From Myroides marinus (GTDB lineage: Bacteria > Bacteroidota > Bacteroidia > Flavobacteriales > Flavobacteriaceae), in contig NZ_FNYS01000008.1 in the NCBI RefSeq assembly GCF_900109075.1, positions 1 through 64,000 on the forward strand: a stretch of 64,000 nt of DNA, written 5' to 3'. Within the stretch, counting starts at the first letter, position 1, and the number at the start of each line of letters is the position of its first letter. The notes below the pieces were generated by a model. The model was given only the letters and a program-made list of their open reading frames with translations. It searched no databases and had not been told where the DNA came from. The position numbers were made by a program, and so were the translations under genes. Below, in pieces: positions 1-7,227 of the stretch.

Positions 1-1
1 T

Positions 2-331
2 ACTATATTCGAACAACATATTTCACAAGATGCTAATGTAGTTACAGATAAATGGAGAGGGTACAATCCTTTGAAAAAGAAATATAATATTACTCAAAAA
101 GAAAGTGATAAAGGAGCTAATTTTAAAGAATTACATGTAATAATTCACCAACTTAAGTCGTGGATTAGGACAGTACCTTCACATATCAATAAGAAATATA
201 TCCAAGCTTATTTTAATGAGTTCGTATATAGATTAAATAGATCCGTATTTAAGGAAACAATTTTTCATAACACAATTGTTAAGATGGTTAAGGCAAAACC
301 AACTTCTTTAAATATGATTAACGGAAGCTAA
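2..331 (+). CDS. IS1595-family transposase, C-terminal part (cut by window edge)
   Basis: An open frame enters from the left edge at base 2 with no start codon in view and runs 109 residues to a stop. It shows the end of the DDE domain of IS1595 (ISXO2-like) transposases: a D-K-W-R-G-Y motif close to the edge, then ELHVIIHQLKSWIR and a tail Y-F-N-E-F-V-Y-R-L-N-R. Such enzymes cut and rejoin IS ends. The TTG at 71 is not a credible start because homology continues upstream. No terminal inverted repeat was recognised after the stop, so whether the element is intact cannot be judged from this window. Confidence 0.8.
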   Translation, partial: TIFEQHISQDANVVTDKWRGYNPLKKKYNITQKESDKGANFKELHVIIHQLKSWIRTVPSHINKKYIQAYFNEFVYRLNRSVFKETIFHNTIVKMVKAKPTSLNMINGS

Positions 332-350
332 ACAGATAACTCAATACTTC

Positions 351-1022
351 TTAATACCCTTCTCCAAAACTCCAATCATTCTCCCCGTCTTTCACAGCCT
401 GACAAGAACTACAATAATCATCATATCGTTCTTTACTTCCTCCACAAGAAGGACATACTTTCTTTTTCATTTCATAAATACAGTCATCACAGTAATCATC
501 CCAACTATACTTTCTCCCCCTACACTCAGGACAAACTTCTTTTGTTTTTTTATAAGTACAGTCAGGGCAATACTCATCCCATTTATCCTTATCACCACCA
601 CAGTCAGGGCAAGTAGATTCCTCTATATCCGCATTGACATCGCGCTGTAAAGCATGACCACTGCCACAACCTCCCCCTTCACTTAATAAAGTCACAGTGT
701 ACTCCACTCCTCTATCACTACTAAAACTACAGCTACCAGAAGTTATATCTTCTGATGTAAAGTGCGTCTCGTCTAACCACCCACCATTAGGCCAGTTAAT
801 CTGTACTAAGTTACCATCCTCTACTTCTACATCTAACTCATATGTGCTTGAAGTACCTGTCCTTGGATTATAATATTCTACCTCAGCACAATAGGTACCA
901 TCACTATATCCATCTGTATAACTGCCATAATAAGAACCACTGTTCCTACTGCCTTTATTACATGAAACACCTATTATACTAATGAAAATCAACAATACTA
1001 ATCTGCGAACTAAACTTTCCAT
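351..1022 (-). CDS. lipoprotein with three tandem Cys4 zinc-ribbon-like repeats
   Basis: The 223-residue product starts with a lipoprotein signal peptide; the lipobox G-V-S-C places the modified cysteine at residue 21. A Ser/Gly/Tyr-rich linker and a beta-rich central part (about 40-125) follow. The C-terminal part has three copies of a C-x2-C-x10-C-x2-C unit at residues 138-155, 164-181 and 190-207, with an exact 26-residue period and a shared W/Y-D-x-Y-C core. Each unit looks like a small zinc ribbon, which is unusual on an exported lipoprotein. The gene is convergent with the transposase tail. No family was recognised; metal binding is inferred from the cysteine spacing. Confidence 0.75.
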   Translation of the reverse strand: MESLVRRLVLLIFISIIGVSCNKGSRNSGSYYGSYTDGYSDGTYCAEVEYYNPRTGTSSTYELDVEVEDGNLVQINWPNGGWLDETHFTSEDITSGSCSFSSDRGVEYTVTLLSEGGGCGSGHALQRDVNADIEESTCPDCGGDKDKWDEYCPDCTYKKTKEVCPECRGRKYSWDDYCDDCIYEMKKKVCPSCGGSKERYDDYCSSCQAVKDGENDWSFGEGY

Positions 1023-1132
1023 AAAACAGCTTTTAAACTACTTACAAAAGTACAACCAACAACATCAAGAGTGTTACGGAAATCCGTAAACCACAGCATT
1101 ATGTGAGTGAACAACCACACCTCCTTAAGAGA

Positions 1133-1250
1133 AACAACCACCCCGCCCTTTCCCCTATCGTAGTAAAGTGACTAAAGGATGAAGAGTCATCCTAAGTAAA
1201 AACAACCACCCCGCCCTACGGGCACCCCTCCTTAGGAGGGGAATTAAAAG
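1133..1250. repeat. intergenic copies of a palindromic repeat (PPKEGCP type)
   Basis: The sequence AACAACCACCCCGCCCT occurs at 1133-1149 and again at 1201-1217. The second copy continues into a hairpin, CCCCTCC-TTA-GGAGGGG, ending near 1243. The second copy also forms the last codons of the neighbouring minus-strand DUF559 gene (PPKEGCP then stop). The same motif recurs inside that gene. It behaves like a REP-type dispersed palindromic element. Confidence 0.7.
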
Positions 1251-1893
1251 CGGGATGTTCTTCTAGGTAGCACATCACCTGATGTAGTTCAGTCTTCACC
1301 TGTATATCTGTAAATCGAATGACAGTCAATCCAAGGTTCTCGAGATATAGCTGACGCCTAGCATCATATTCCTCCTTGCCAACATGGCTATTGCCATCTA
1401 TCTCAATTACAACTTGATAATTAGCATTATAGAAATCAACGATATAATTACCTATTATCTTCTGACGATCAAAGTCTAAACCTAAAAACTGCTTATTGCG
1501 CACTTGCTTCCAAAATAGCACCTCAGCATAGTTACCTGCCTTGCGCAACTCTTTCGCACGCTGTTTTAACTTCGGGTTATATGGTAACCTCATATACCCC
1601 CTCGTATCTCTCACATTCCCCTCCTCTGGAGGGGTGCCTGAAAGGCGGGGTGGTTCTACCTCCTCTGGAGGGGTGCCCAACACCCCGTTTTCCGGCCACC
1701 CCTCTGAAAGATGGGAATGGCGGGGTGGTTCTACCTCCTTATTAATAGCTGAATCATCAGATACTTGTTCTTCCTCATTTCCCCTTTTACTATACAACTT
1801 CTCACGCTCTTTGTCCATATAACCTAGCTTAGTAATTACCCTCCTTAAGTTAGAGACAATAACGCGCTTAGTCTTACACATATCAAACACCAA
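1216..1893 (-). CDS. DUF559 (Vsr/PD-(D/E)XK-fold) protein with repeat-derived segments
   Basis: The conserved part is residues 101-215, starting MRLPYNPKLKQRAKELR. It matches DUF559 proteins, which share the fold of very-short-patch-repair (Vsr) endonucleases: A-E-V-L-F-W-K, then Y-I-V-D-F-Y, V-I-E-I-D-G-x-S-H and the late V-I-R-F. The D and E-x-D positions would be the metal-binding site. The first 100 residues are odd: about residues 54-92 are direct translations of a palindromic repeat (VEPPR, GTPPEE), and the C-terminal tail PPKEGCP is another copy. The native start may therefore be the ATG at 1593, giving a 125-residue protein. Biological function of the family is unproven. Confidence 0.65.
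   Translation of the reverse strand: MVFDMCKTKRVIVSNLRRVITKLGYMDKEREKLYSKRGNEEEQVSDDSAINKEVEPPRHSHLSEGWPENGVLGTPPEEVEPPRLSGTPPEEGNVRDTRGYMRLPYNPKLKQRAKELRKAGNYAEVLFWKQVRNKQFLGLDFDRQKIIGNYIVDFYNANYQVVIEIDGNSHVGKEEYDARRQLYLENLGLTVIRFTDIQVKTELHQVMCYLEEHPAFNSPPKEGCP
1619..1739. repeat. palindromic repeat copies inside the DUF559 reading frame
   Basis: GGCGGGGTGGTTCTACCTCC occurs at 1644 and again at 1719, and CTCCTCTGGAGGGGTGCC at 1621 and again, one base shorter at the left, near 1660. These are the reverse complement of the intergenic copies at 1133-1250 and are read in frame by the DUF559 gene, adding VEPPR and GTPPEE peptides. Confidence 0.75.
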
Positions 1894-1972
1894 AAGCTAA
1901 ACAATAAACACCCCTAATTTTCTATCTTCCACTCCTTGATTCCTACTTTTTATTCCTTAGTGGCATTGAGTT

Positions 1973-2001
1973 TTGTTCGAGTCTTGTTCGAGTCTTGTTC
2001 G
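1973..2001. repeat. 11-bp direct repeat, 2.6 copies
   Basis: TTGTTCGAGTC is repeated twice and then partly a third time (1973-1983, 1984-1994, 1995-2001). A related inverted sequence, GGGAACAACTCGGGAACAAA, lies at 2040-2059, so the segment could fold. It sits in the otherwise empty stretch between the DUF559 gene and the larger tandem repeat. Confidence 0.6.
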
Positions 2002-2227
2002 CAAATCGCTCCCGGAGGCTTCGCAAATACAGAGATTTTGGGAACAACTCGGGAACAAAAACCAAAGATGAGTGAAACAAAACTAATATTACACATTGTA
2101 AATTAGATACTTAAGTGTTTTTAAAAGCATTAACGATACTCTCTATATAGGTCATTTATGGTCATTTGCTCTTGTTTACTCCTATTCCTTCCCCTTTGTT
2201 CCTTTTTTTGATGGATAGGGGAACGGA

Positions 2228-2690
2228 GGACTTTAGAATGTGGAATGTAGAATGAACAATCAGGAATAGTTTGCCTCTAAACAGTTTCTTGTATGTGACA
2301 TAATGGACTTGGATTGTAGATCTATAGAATGGGATCCTTCCTGTCATCAAGATGACAATGTTTGCGTACAAAAAAAGCATACACGCGAGGGCTTTAGAAT
2401 GTGGAATGTAAAATGAACAATGAGGAATAGTTTACCGTAAACAGTTTCTTGTATGTGACATAATGGACTTGGATTGTAGATCTATAGAATGGGATCCTTC
2501 CTGTCATCAAGATGACAATGTTTGCGTACAAAAAAAGCATACACGCGAGGACTTTAGAATGTGGAATGTAGAATGAACAATGAAGAATAGTTGCCTCTAA
2601 ACAGTTTCTTGTATGTGACATAATGGACTTGGATTGTAGACCTATAGGATGCGATCATTCCTTTCATCAGGACAACGTTTGTATACAACA
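2228..2690. repeat. tandem repeat, about 160 bp period, 2.9 copies
   Basis: Copies begin at 2228, 2389 and 2549, each with GGACTTTAGAATGTGGAATG or a one-base variant. Units share GTTTCTTGTATGTGACATAA and GGATTGTAGATCTATAGAAT in the same order. The first two units are almost identical; the third drifts after about 2640. The units contain open frames on both strands, but they simply repeat with the DNA, so they are not taken as genes. Confidence 0.85.
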
Positions 2691-2745
2691 GACAAAATCA
2701 CAGAAGACAAAAAACAAAATCACAAACAGCAAAATCACAACAAAC

Positions 2746-3753
2746 CTACCTATGAAAGTACCACTGATAGAAATCAGTATTATACGTATCGATCTTACAA
2801 TTTGGAATAATCTGTTTTAACACCCCTTCTTGGTGTTGTTTACGAAGGAAACGATTAAATAGTACTGGATGAGGAAAACGTTCCTTCAGCGCCTTATTTT
2901 TGCGTATTTCGTCATATAGATCTGTTGAGCGCAGTTCTACTTTCGTAGGTTGGTCAGCAAAATATTGATTTAACTGGTCGCGGATGGTTACCAAAAGCTT
3001 AATATCACTAGGCATTCTAGTAAATACCGTAGGACGAGTGTGACTCTGACTCTCTTCAGTCTCTTCTTCCTCTTCATCGTGCTCATCCTCTATCTCGTCT
3101 AATGCATCATACACAGGCTCATACACAATAGTTTCGATAGCCTCAGCAGGCTCTTCTACTACATCTAATGCAGCTTCTTCTACAGTGTTTAACGCAGGTT
3201 GGTCTGCATTGTCTAATACTACCTCAATTTCTTTGACATAGTGTTCATCTATAAGGTTGTGTAATTTATACTGTAGTTCTTCTAAGTAAGCTCTATACAC
3301 CTCATCGATTTGAAGATTAGGTTGTAACAAGATTGCCGCTCCTATCTCTCTACATTCTACTAGTTGAGGATATTTCTTGTAATTAGCAACATACTCAAAG
3401 GTTAGTTTATGACGTTGCATTTGCACAGCAAAGCGCATCCACAAGTCAACGTTCAATGGTGGCTCCCCATCAGCCTTTAGCCAATCGTTATACTTCCAGT
3501 TTAGCACCCAACCTTTCTCAAAGGTATTCTTTACATACTTGGAAGTCACATAAATCGTTACCTCTGCCCCTACTTTGATCTGCTCTAACCCATTGACAAT
3601 AGCCATTAACGAAATACGAGACTGCGAGTTCTCAACAAACCCTTCTGCGAAGGTCTTACACTGATCATCTATACACAGCATATTAGCGTACGCCTTAGCA
3701 TCGCTAGAAGTGTCTATCTTAACTCGAGTATATAAGTCTATCTTGTATTTCAT
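2746..3753 (-). CDS. catalytically dead RNase HI-like protein with acidic linker and C-terminal domain
   Basis: Residues 1-140 align along their length with RNase HI: the first strand I-D-L-Y-T, helix S-L-M-A-I-V-N-G-L-E, V-T-S-K-Y-V, the W-K-x-N-D-W-x-x-A-D-G segment, NVDLW, and E-C-R-E-I. Every catalytic acid is replaced: R10 for Asp10, S48 for Glu48, T70 for Asp70, and R135 where Asp134 is expected; the flexible-loop His is also absent. RNA/DNA hybrid cleavage is thus unlikely; nucleic-acid binding is possible. A long acidic, low-complexity linker (about 195-250) joins a C-terminal domain of about 85 residues that is not recognised. The stop lies next to the tandem repeat. Confidence 0.75.
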   Translation of the reverse strand: MKYKIDLYTRVKIDTSSDAKAYANMLCIDDQCKTFAEGFVENSQSRISLMAIVNGLEQIKVGAEVTIYVTSKYVKNTFEKGWVLNWKYNDWLKADGEPPLNVDLWMRFAVQMQRHKLTFEYVANYKKYPQLVECREIGAAILLQPNLQIDEVYRAYLEELQYKLHNLIDEHYVKEIEVVLDNADQPALNTVEEAALDVVEEPAEAIETIVYEPVYDALDEIEDEHDEEEEETEESQSHTRPTVFTRMPSDIKLLVTIRDQLNQYFADQPTKVELRSTDLYDEIRKNKALKERFPHPVLFNRFLRKQHQEGVLKQIIPNCKIDTYNTDFYQWYFHR

Positions 3754-3929
3754 CGTTTTAATGGGGATTTATGGATTAAAAACATTTGACTACTTAAAGA
3801 TAAGTACTTTTTGAGAATTATCAATGAAGAATGTTTTACAGCTAACGGTTAATAGTTTTTGTCTTCGCCATTAGGAACTTTGATAGCATATCTTCTGAAT
3901 AATGTAGTTGTGTTTCACAAAAAACAATC

Positions 3930-4601
3930 TTACTTCTTAGTATACTGCATCAACCAATTATAAAGGTCGATATGACGGTATAAGTCTTCTACACTACCAT
4001 GTGTACCACCTTTAACTACTTCTAGTTCTACAGGGGCGTTCTTATCACAGTTCTGTATAGCAGTCATAATCTTCTTAGATTCTTTTAAAGGAACGATATG
4101 GTCTTTATCTCCGTGGATTAGTTTAATAGGAACTGTAGTTGAGGCACAAGCATCGCGGTCTTCTCCACCACCACAGATAGCAATAGCTGCAGCTACACGA
4201 TTAGGATATTTACCTACATACTTCATCGTACCATATCCACCTAAGCTCATTCCAGTAACATAGATACGGCTTTCATCGATATTGTAATTCTCAATCATAT
4301 AACTTACGATTTCGTCTATCTTATCCGCATTCCAAGGGCCTGATGGCAACTGTGGAGCTACTAAATAACCTGGAATATTAATTCCCTTCTCAACTCCCTT
4401 AAGAGCACCATAACGCTTTACTCTATCGATATTAGTTCCTGATAGGCTTCTCCCATGTAAGAAAATAAACAAAGGGTTCTTCTCCTCAACAGATTTAGGC
4501 TCATTAAGCCAAAATTGGTAAGTCGTTTTGTCCAAAATAGCTTTGGGTTGGGCAAATGAGGTTAGGGATACTAAACAGATTAAAACAGTAAGTAATTTCA
4601 T
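3930..4601 (-). CDS. secreted alpha/beta-hydrolase esterase
   Basis: A signal peptide (MKLLTVLICLVSLTSFAQ) precedes a PHB-depolymerase/phospholipase-like alpha/beta hydrolase. The nucleophile is the Ser of G-M-S-L-G-G, the acid is the Asp of H-G-D-K-D-H-I-V-P, and the His is in G-G-T-H-G-S near the C-terminus; F-L-H-G-R-S would form the oxyanion hole. The ATG at 4601 is chosen because it begins the signal peptide; the frame is open another 24 codons upstream but that extension has no signal. It probably cleaves ester substrates outside the cytoplasmic membrane; the substrate is unknown. It stands alone, with a terminator separating it from the KAS III-like gene. Confidence 0.8.
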   Translation of the reverse strand: MKLLTVLICLVSLTSFAQPKAILDKTTYQFWLNEPKSVEEKNPLFIFLHGRSLSGTNIDRVKRYGALKGVEKGINIPGYLVAPQLPSGPWNADKIDEIVSYMIENYNIDESRIYVTGMSLGGYGTMKYVGKYPNRVAAAIAICGGGEDRDACASTTVPIKLIHGDKDHIVPLKESKKIMTAIQNCDKNAPVELEVVKGGTHGSVEDLYRHIDLYNWLMQYTKK

Positions 4602-4695
4602 AGCTTTTTTTGAAAGTAAAAGTAGTTGAATTATGTTAAAATCAAAACAAAAAAATGCGGTAAGTACTGTCAATACTATACTTTTTGGAAATAAA

Positions 4696-4723
4696 AAAAC
4701 ACTGAACTCTCATTCAGTGTTTT
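4696..4723 (-). terminator. terminator of the KAS III-like gene
   Basis: Stem AAAACACTGAA / TTCAGTGTTTT with loop CTCTCA, 17 bp past the KAS III-like stop. On the minus strand the stem is followed by a T run. Confidence 0.8.
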
Positions 4724-4740
4724 GCAAAATCTTTATTTAT

Positions 4741-5715
4741 TTAATATCTCCACAACATTAGTCCTGCTTGATATCCTGCTCCTAGTGTCCACATCAAAAA
4801 GTAGTCTCCTTCTTTTAAAGGTTTTACCTCTTTTTGATACTGGTGCAATGCCAGAAATGGACTAGACGCTCCTGAATATCCTAACTCTTTAGAATAAAAA
4901 GGAACTTTCTCCTCTGGCAATCCATAATGTCCTTTAATTGCCTTGATATTCTTTAACGATAGTTGAGAGAATAAGAACAAGCTTATATCTGCTATCGAAA
5001 GTCCATTTTTAGCGAGAAAATCATCTATCTTGTCTAAGGCAAACTCCACGCTACCGCTCCCGTCAAAGGAAGTATCCCACATGGTTAATTCCTCTGGTAA
5101 TGAGCACGAATGCCCTTGAGGTGGAAATAATACGGTATCACAAAAACTACTATCTGTGTGGTAAAGCACATCTACTAGTCCTGATGTAGTCTGGTCTTTC
5201 TCAACTATAAAGGCAAAAGCTGAGTCTGAAAAACAAAAGGCTGTAACAGGATTTTTACTATCTAAAATACGCGATAATTGATCAGAACAAATAACCAGTG
5301 CTTTCTGAGCTGTAGCACTACTGTTTAAGTAATGTGTCACTTGATCTAATGCCACAAAGGCTCCAATACAGTTAGCATTGATATCATAACACATAGTATC
5401 GCGCTTTCCTTTTAACGCTTGATGGATAAAGATAGAATCACATGGTATCTGATGCTCTGGTGTACAAGTAACAAAAGCAATAATATCAATGCTATCCATA
5501 GATATACCACTCTGCTTTAAAACTCCTTTAGCCGCCTCTATTCCCATCGACACTGTTGTCTCCTTAGAATCTTTTGGAATAACAAAACGGTTATTTCTAC
5601 CTAGCGCTTCTTGTATTTTTCTCATTGACACCCCTTGGCTCTCAAATTGTTCAATTACACTTTCATTGCTTTCAACATGAGTTGGGTGATAAAAATAAGT
5701 GTGTTTTAATTTCAT
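4741..5715 (-). CDS. 3-oxoacyl-ACP synthase III-like protein, atypical active site
   Basis: The 324-residue protein has the two-half thiolase fold of KAS III (FabH) enzymes. The nucleophilic Cys is C116 in D-I-N-A-N-C-I-G-A-F. The other two residues of the canonical triad are missing: the HQAN segment reads F-S-Q-L-S (S250 for His) and the G-N-T-S segment reads G-Y-S-G-A-S (Y280 for Asn). FabH uses these to decarboxylate malonyl-ACP, so Claisen condensation on malonyl units is doubtful; acyl transfer or ester/amide formation from a Cys-bound acyl group is more likely, as in other KAS III relatives lacking the triad. It is a single gene with no lipid or polyketide genes beside it. Confidence 0.75.
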   Translation of the reverse strand: MKLKHTYFYHPTHVESNESVIEQFESQGVSMRKIQEALGRNNRFVIPKDSKETTVSMGIEAAKGVLKQSGISMDSIDIIAFVTCTPEHQIPCDSIFIHQALKGKRDTMCYDINANCIGAFVALDQVTHYLNSSATAQKALVICSDQLSRILDSKNPVTAFCFSDSAFAFIVEKDQTTSGLVDVLYHTDSSFCDTVLFPPQGHSCSLPEELTMWDTSFDGSGSVEFALDKIDDFLAKNGLSIADISLFLFSQLSLKNIKAIKGHYGLPEEKVPFYSKELGYSGASSPFLALHQYQKEVKPLKEGDYFLMWTLGAGYQAGLMLWRY

Positions 5716-6130
5716 TTTTTTTGGACTGTTTTTATGGTTAATAATAGTCGCTTATTGCGAACCTAAAATAAAAACAAATCCTCTTTTTTCAATATTAAAA
5801 AACGGATCAAAAAATCTAAAACAAAAACTTTAACAATTAATAATCAACCATTTATAAAAACAAAAAAGTGTAATAAATATAAATTACACACTAAATAACC
5901 AGAACATTATTTAATACAAATCATTCATTTAGATTTTTAAGAAATATTCTTTAAAAAATAACCAATTCTCTTTTTATCCAAAAACGACTAGTACAAAGAA
6001 GGTCTAGGTGACACTAACTGTCCTTTTTTAACAATTATTGCTCTTATCCTACATCAAATCTACATACGAATTACTCGCTTTTTATCATTCTACTTAATAC
6101 TATCTAACTTACAATAGCTCTCTCTACAAA
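5716..6130. other. intergenic stretch with no gene seen
   Basis: About 415 bases of AT-rich sequence upstream of the KAS III-like gene. No open frame of note or RNA gene was seen. A TAGATTTG match to the Bacteroidota -7 box (minus strand, 6055-6062) is present but about 340 bases from the start codon. Confidence 0.5.
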
Positions 6131-6159
6131 TAAAAAACCCAATATCTAATGACATTGGG
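6131..6159 (-). terminator. terminator of the tandem SnoaL gene
   Basis: Stem CCCAAT (6138-6143) / ATTGGG (6154-6159) just after the stop at 6171, followed on the minus strand by a T run (A run 6132-6137). Confidence 0.65.
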
Positions 6160-6170
6160 CTTAACTTATA

Positions 6171-7022
6171 TTACTCTTGAATAGTATCTAATTTATAACT
6201 GTCTTCTAAGAAGTGATATTTAGTAATCTTTCCATTGATTACTTTAAAAACTCCGACAAAAGAAGAGTTGAATATCTTATCGCTCTTCAGTATTTTAGAA
6301 GACAAATATCCTGTGGCAGTCGCATTCACTCCGTTTATGGCGATAAACTCTACTTCGAACTTGATAGGCTCTACATACTGTGGATGAAGATCAAAGAATC
6401 CTTCTTTTACTTGTTGTTTAGTAGTCTTCTTCCCTAGCCAAGGAAACTTGGTTTCATTACCTGGTAGATCCCAGTCTACCTCTTCGGCAAATAGATCCAT
6501 TATATCACCTTGTACTTTACCTAAAAGTAAATCATAGAACTGATTAACTACCTGTTCTGTCTGTTGATCTACAGTAAGAAGAGATTGATTATCTAAGTCT
6601 TCTTTAAACAATCTTGTGACCATCTTATCTTGACCTGCTAAATCTGGATCTACATAACAGTGCATTCTCTTTATCTGTCCATTCTCTACATCAAAAACAG
6701 AAACAAACTTCCCAAAGGAAGTCGTGTGATTAGGAAAGTCTACTCCATTGCTAGTTTGTCCAAATTCATGTCCTTCGACTGTGACATAATTATCCTTTGC
6801 AATAAAGTTAAACTTGTCCATCTCGAAGGTCAGCGCATTAATTACCTGCTTAATTTGCTTAGTGAAGCGTTTGATGCCTTCTCTGCCTTTATCATACCCA
6901 AACTTGGGATAGAAAAGCTCTACATCCTCTGCAAACAACTTGTAATAAGTATCTTCACCGAAATCTCCTTTATTTACGAATTCATAGTACTTCTTTACTA
7001 TATCTAAACTGCTATTAGTCAT
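6171..7022 (-). CDS. tandem SnoaL/NTF2-like protein
   Basis: Two NTF2-like (SnoaL) domains lie head to tail, about residues 5-130 and 140-278. Both halves start with a helix of the form V-x-x-x-Y-x-x-x-x-x-G-x, followed by L-F-A-E-D/E-V and a late strand with V-F-D/K-V-x-N-G-x-I. Members with one domain act as small-molecule hydrolases, isomerases or binding proteins; a pocket per domain is expected. No signal peptide, so cytoplasmic. It has its own terminator and no functional neighbour. The duplication may allow an internal pseudo-dimer; substrate cannot be inferred. Confidence 0.75.
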   Translation of the reverse strand: MTNSSLDIVKKYYEFVNKGDFGEDTYYKLFAEDVELFYPKFGYDKGREGIKRFTKQIKQVINALTFEMDKFNFIAKDNYVTVEGHEFGQTSNGVDFPNHTTSFGKFVSVFDVENGQIKRMHCYVDPDLAGQDKMVTRLFKEDLDNQSLLTVDQQTEQVVNQFYDLLLGKVQGDIMDLFAEEVDWDLPGNETKFPWLGKKTTKQQVKEGFFDLHPQYVEPIKFEVEFIAINGVNATATGYLSSKILKSDKIFNSSFVGVFKVINGKITKYHFLEDSYKLDTIQE

Positions 7023-7162
7023 TGTGCTTTTTTACTTTTTATCATCCGAAGTTATACCTTATCCTTCTATGATTAGTTATTTTATACTTTATTTAACCCC
7101 AGAGAAAGCCCACCTAGTTCTGAGCTAATACAAGGCCTAGATCATATCCGTAAAAAAGAAAA

Positions 7163-7188
7163 AGCCCAGCACCTACAGGTACTGGACT
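7163..7188 (-). terminator. terminator closing the SusC/SusD-phosphoesterase locus
   Basis: Stem AGCCCAGCACCT / AGGTACTGGACT with a two-base loop and G-T pairs, followed on the minus strand by T-rich sequence. It lies 40 bp past the metallophosphoesterase stop. Confidence 0.75.
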
Positions 7189-7227
7189 TAATCATACACT
7201 TAATCTAAAATTTATAGAGACTACACT

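Noticed and set aside
2228..2690. Possible CRISPR array
   Set aside because: Units are about 160 bp, contiguous without unique spacers, and no cas genes are present.
2162..2820. Open frames on both strands inside the tandem repeat (up to 75 codons)
   Set aside because: They repeat with the DNA unit, show hydrophobic low-complexity translations and no start or homology signs; they are by-products of the repeat.
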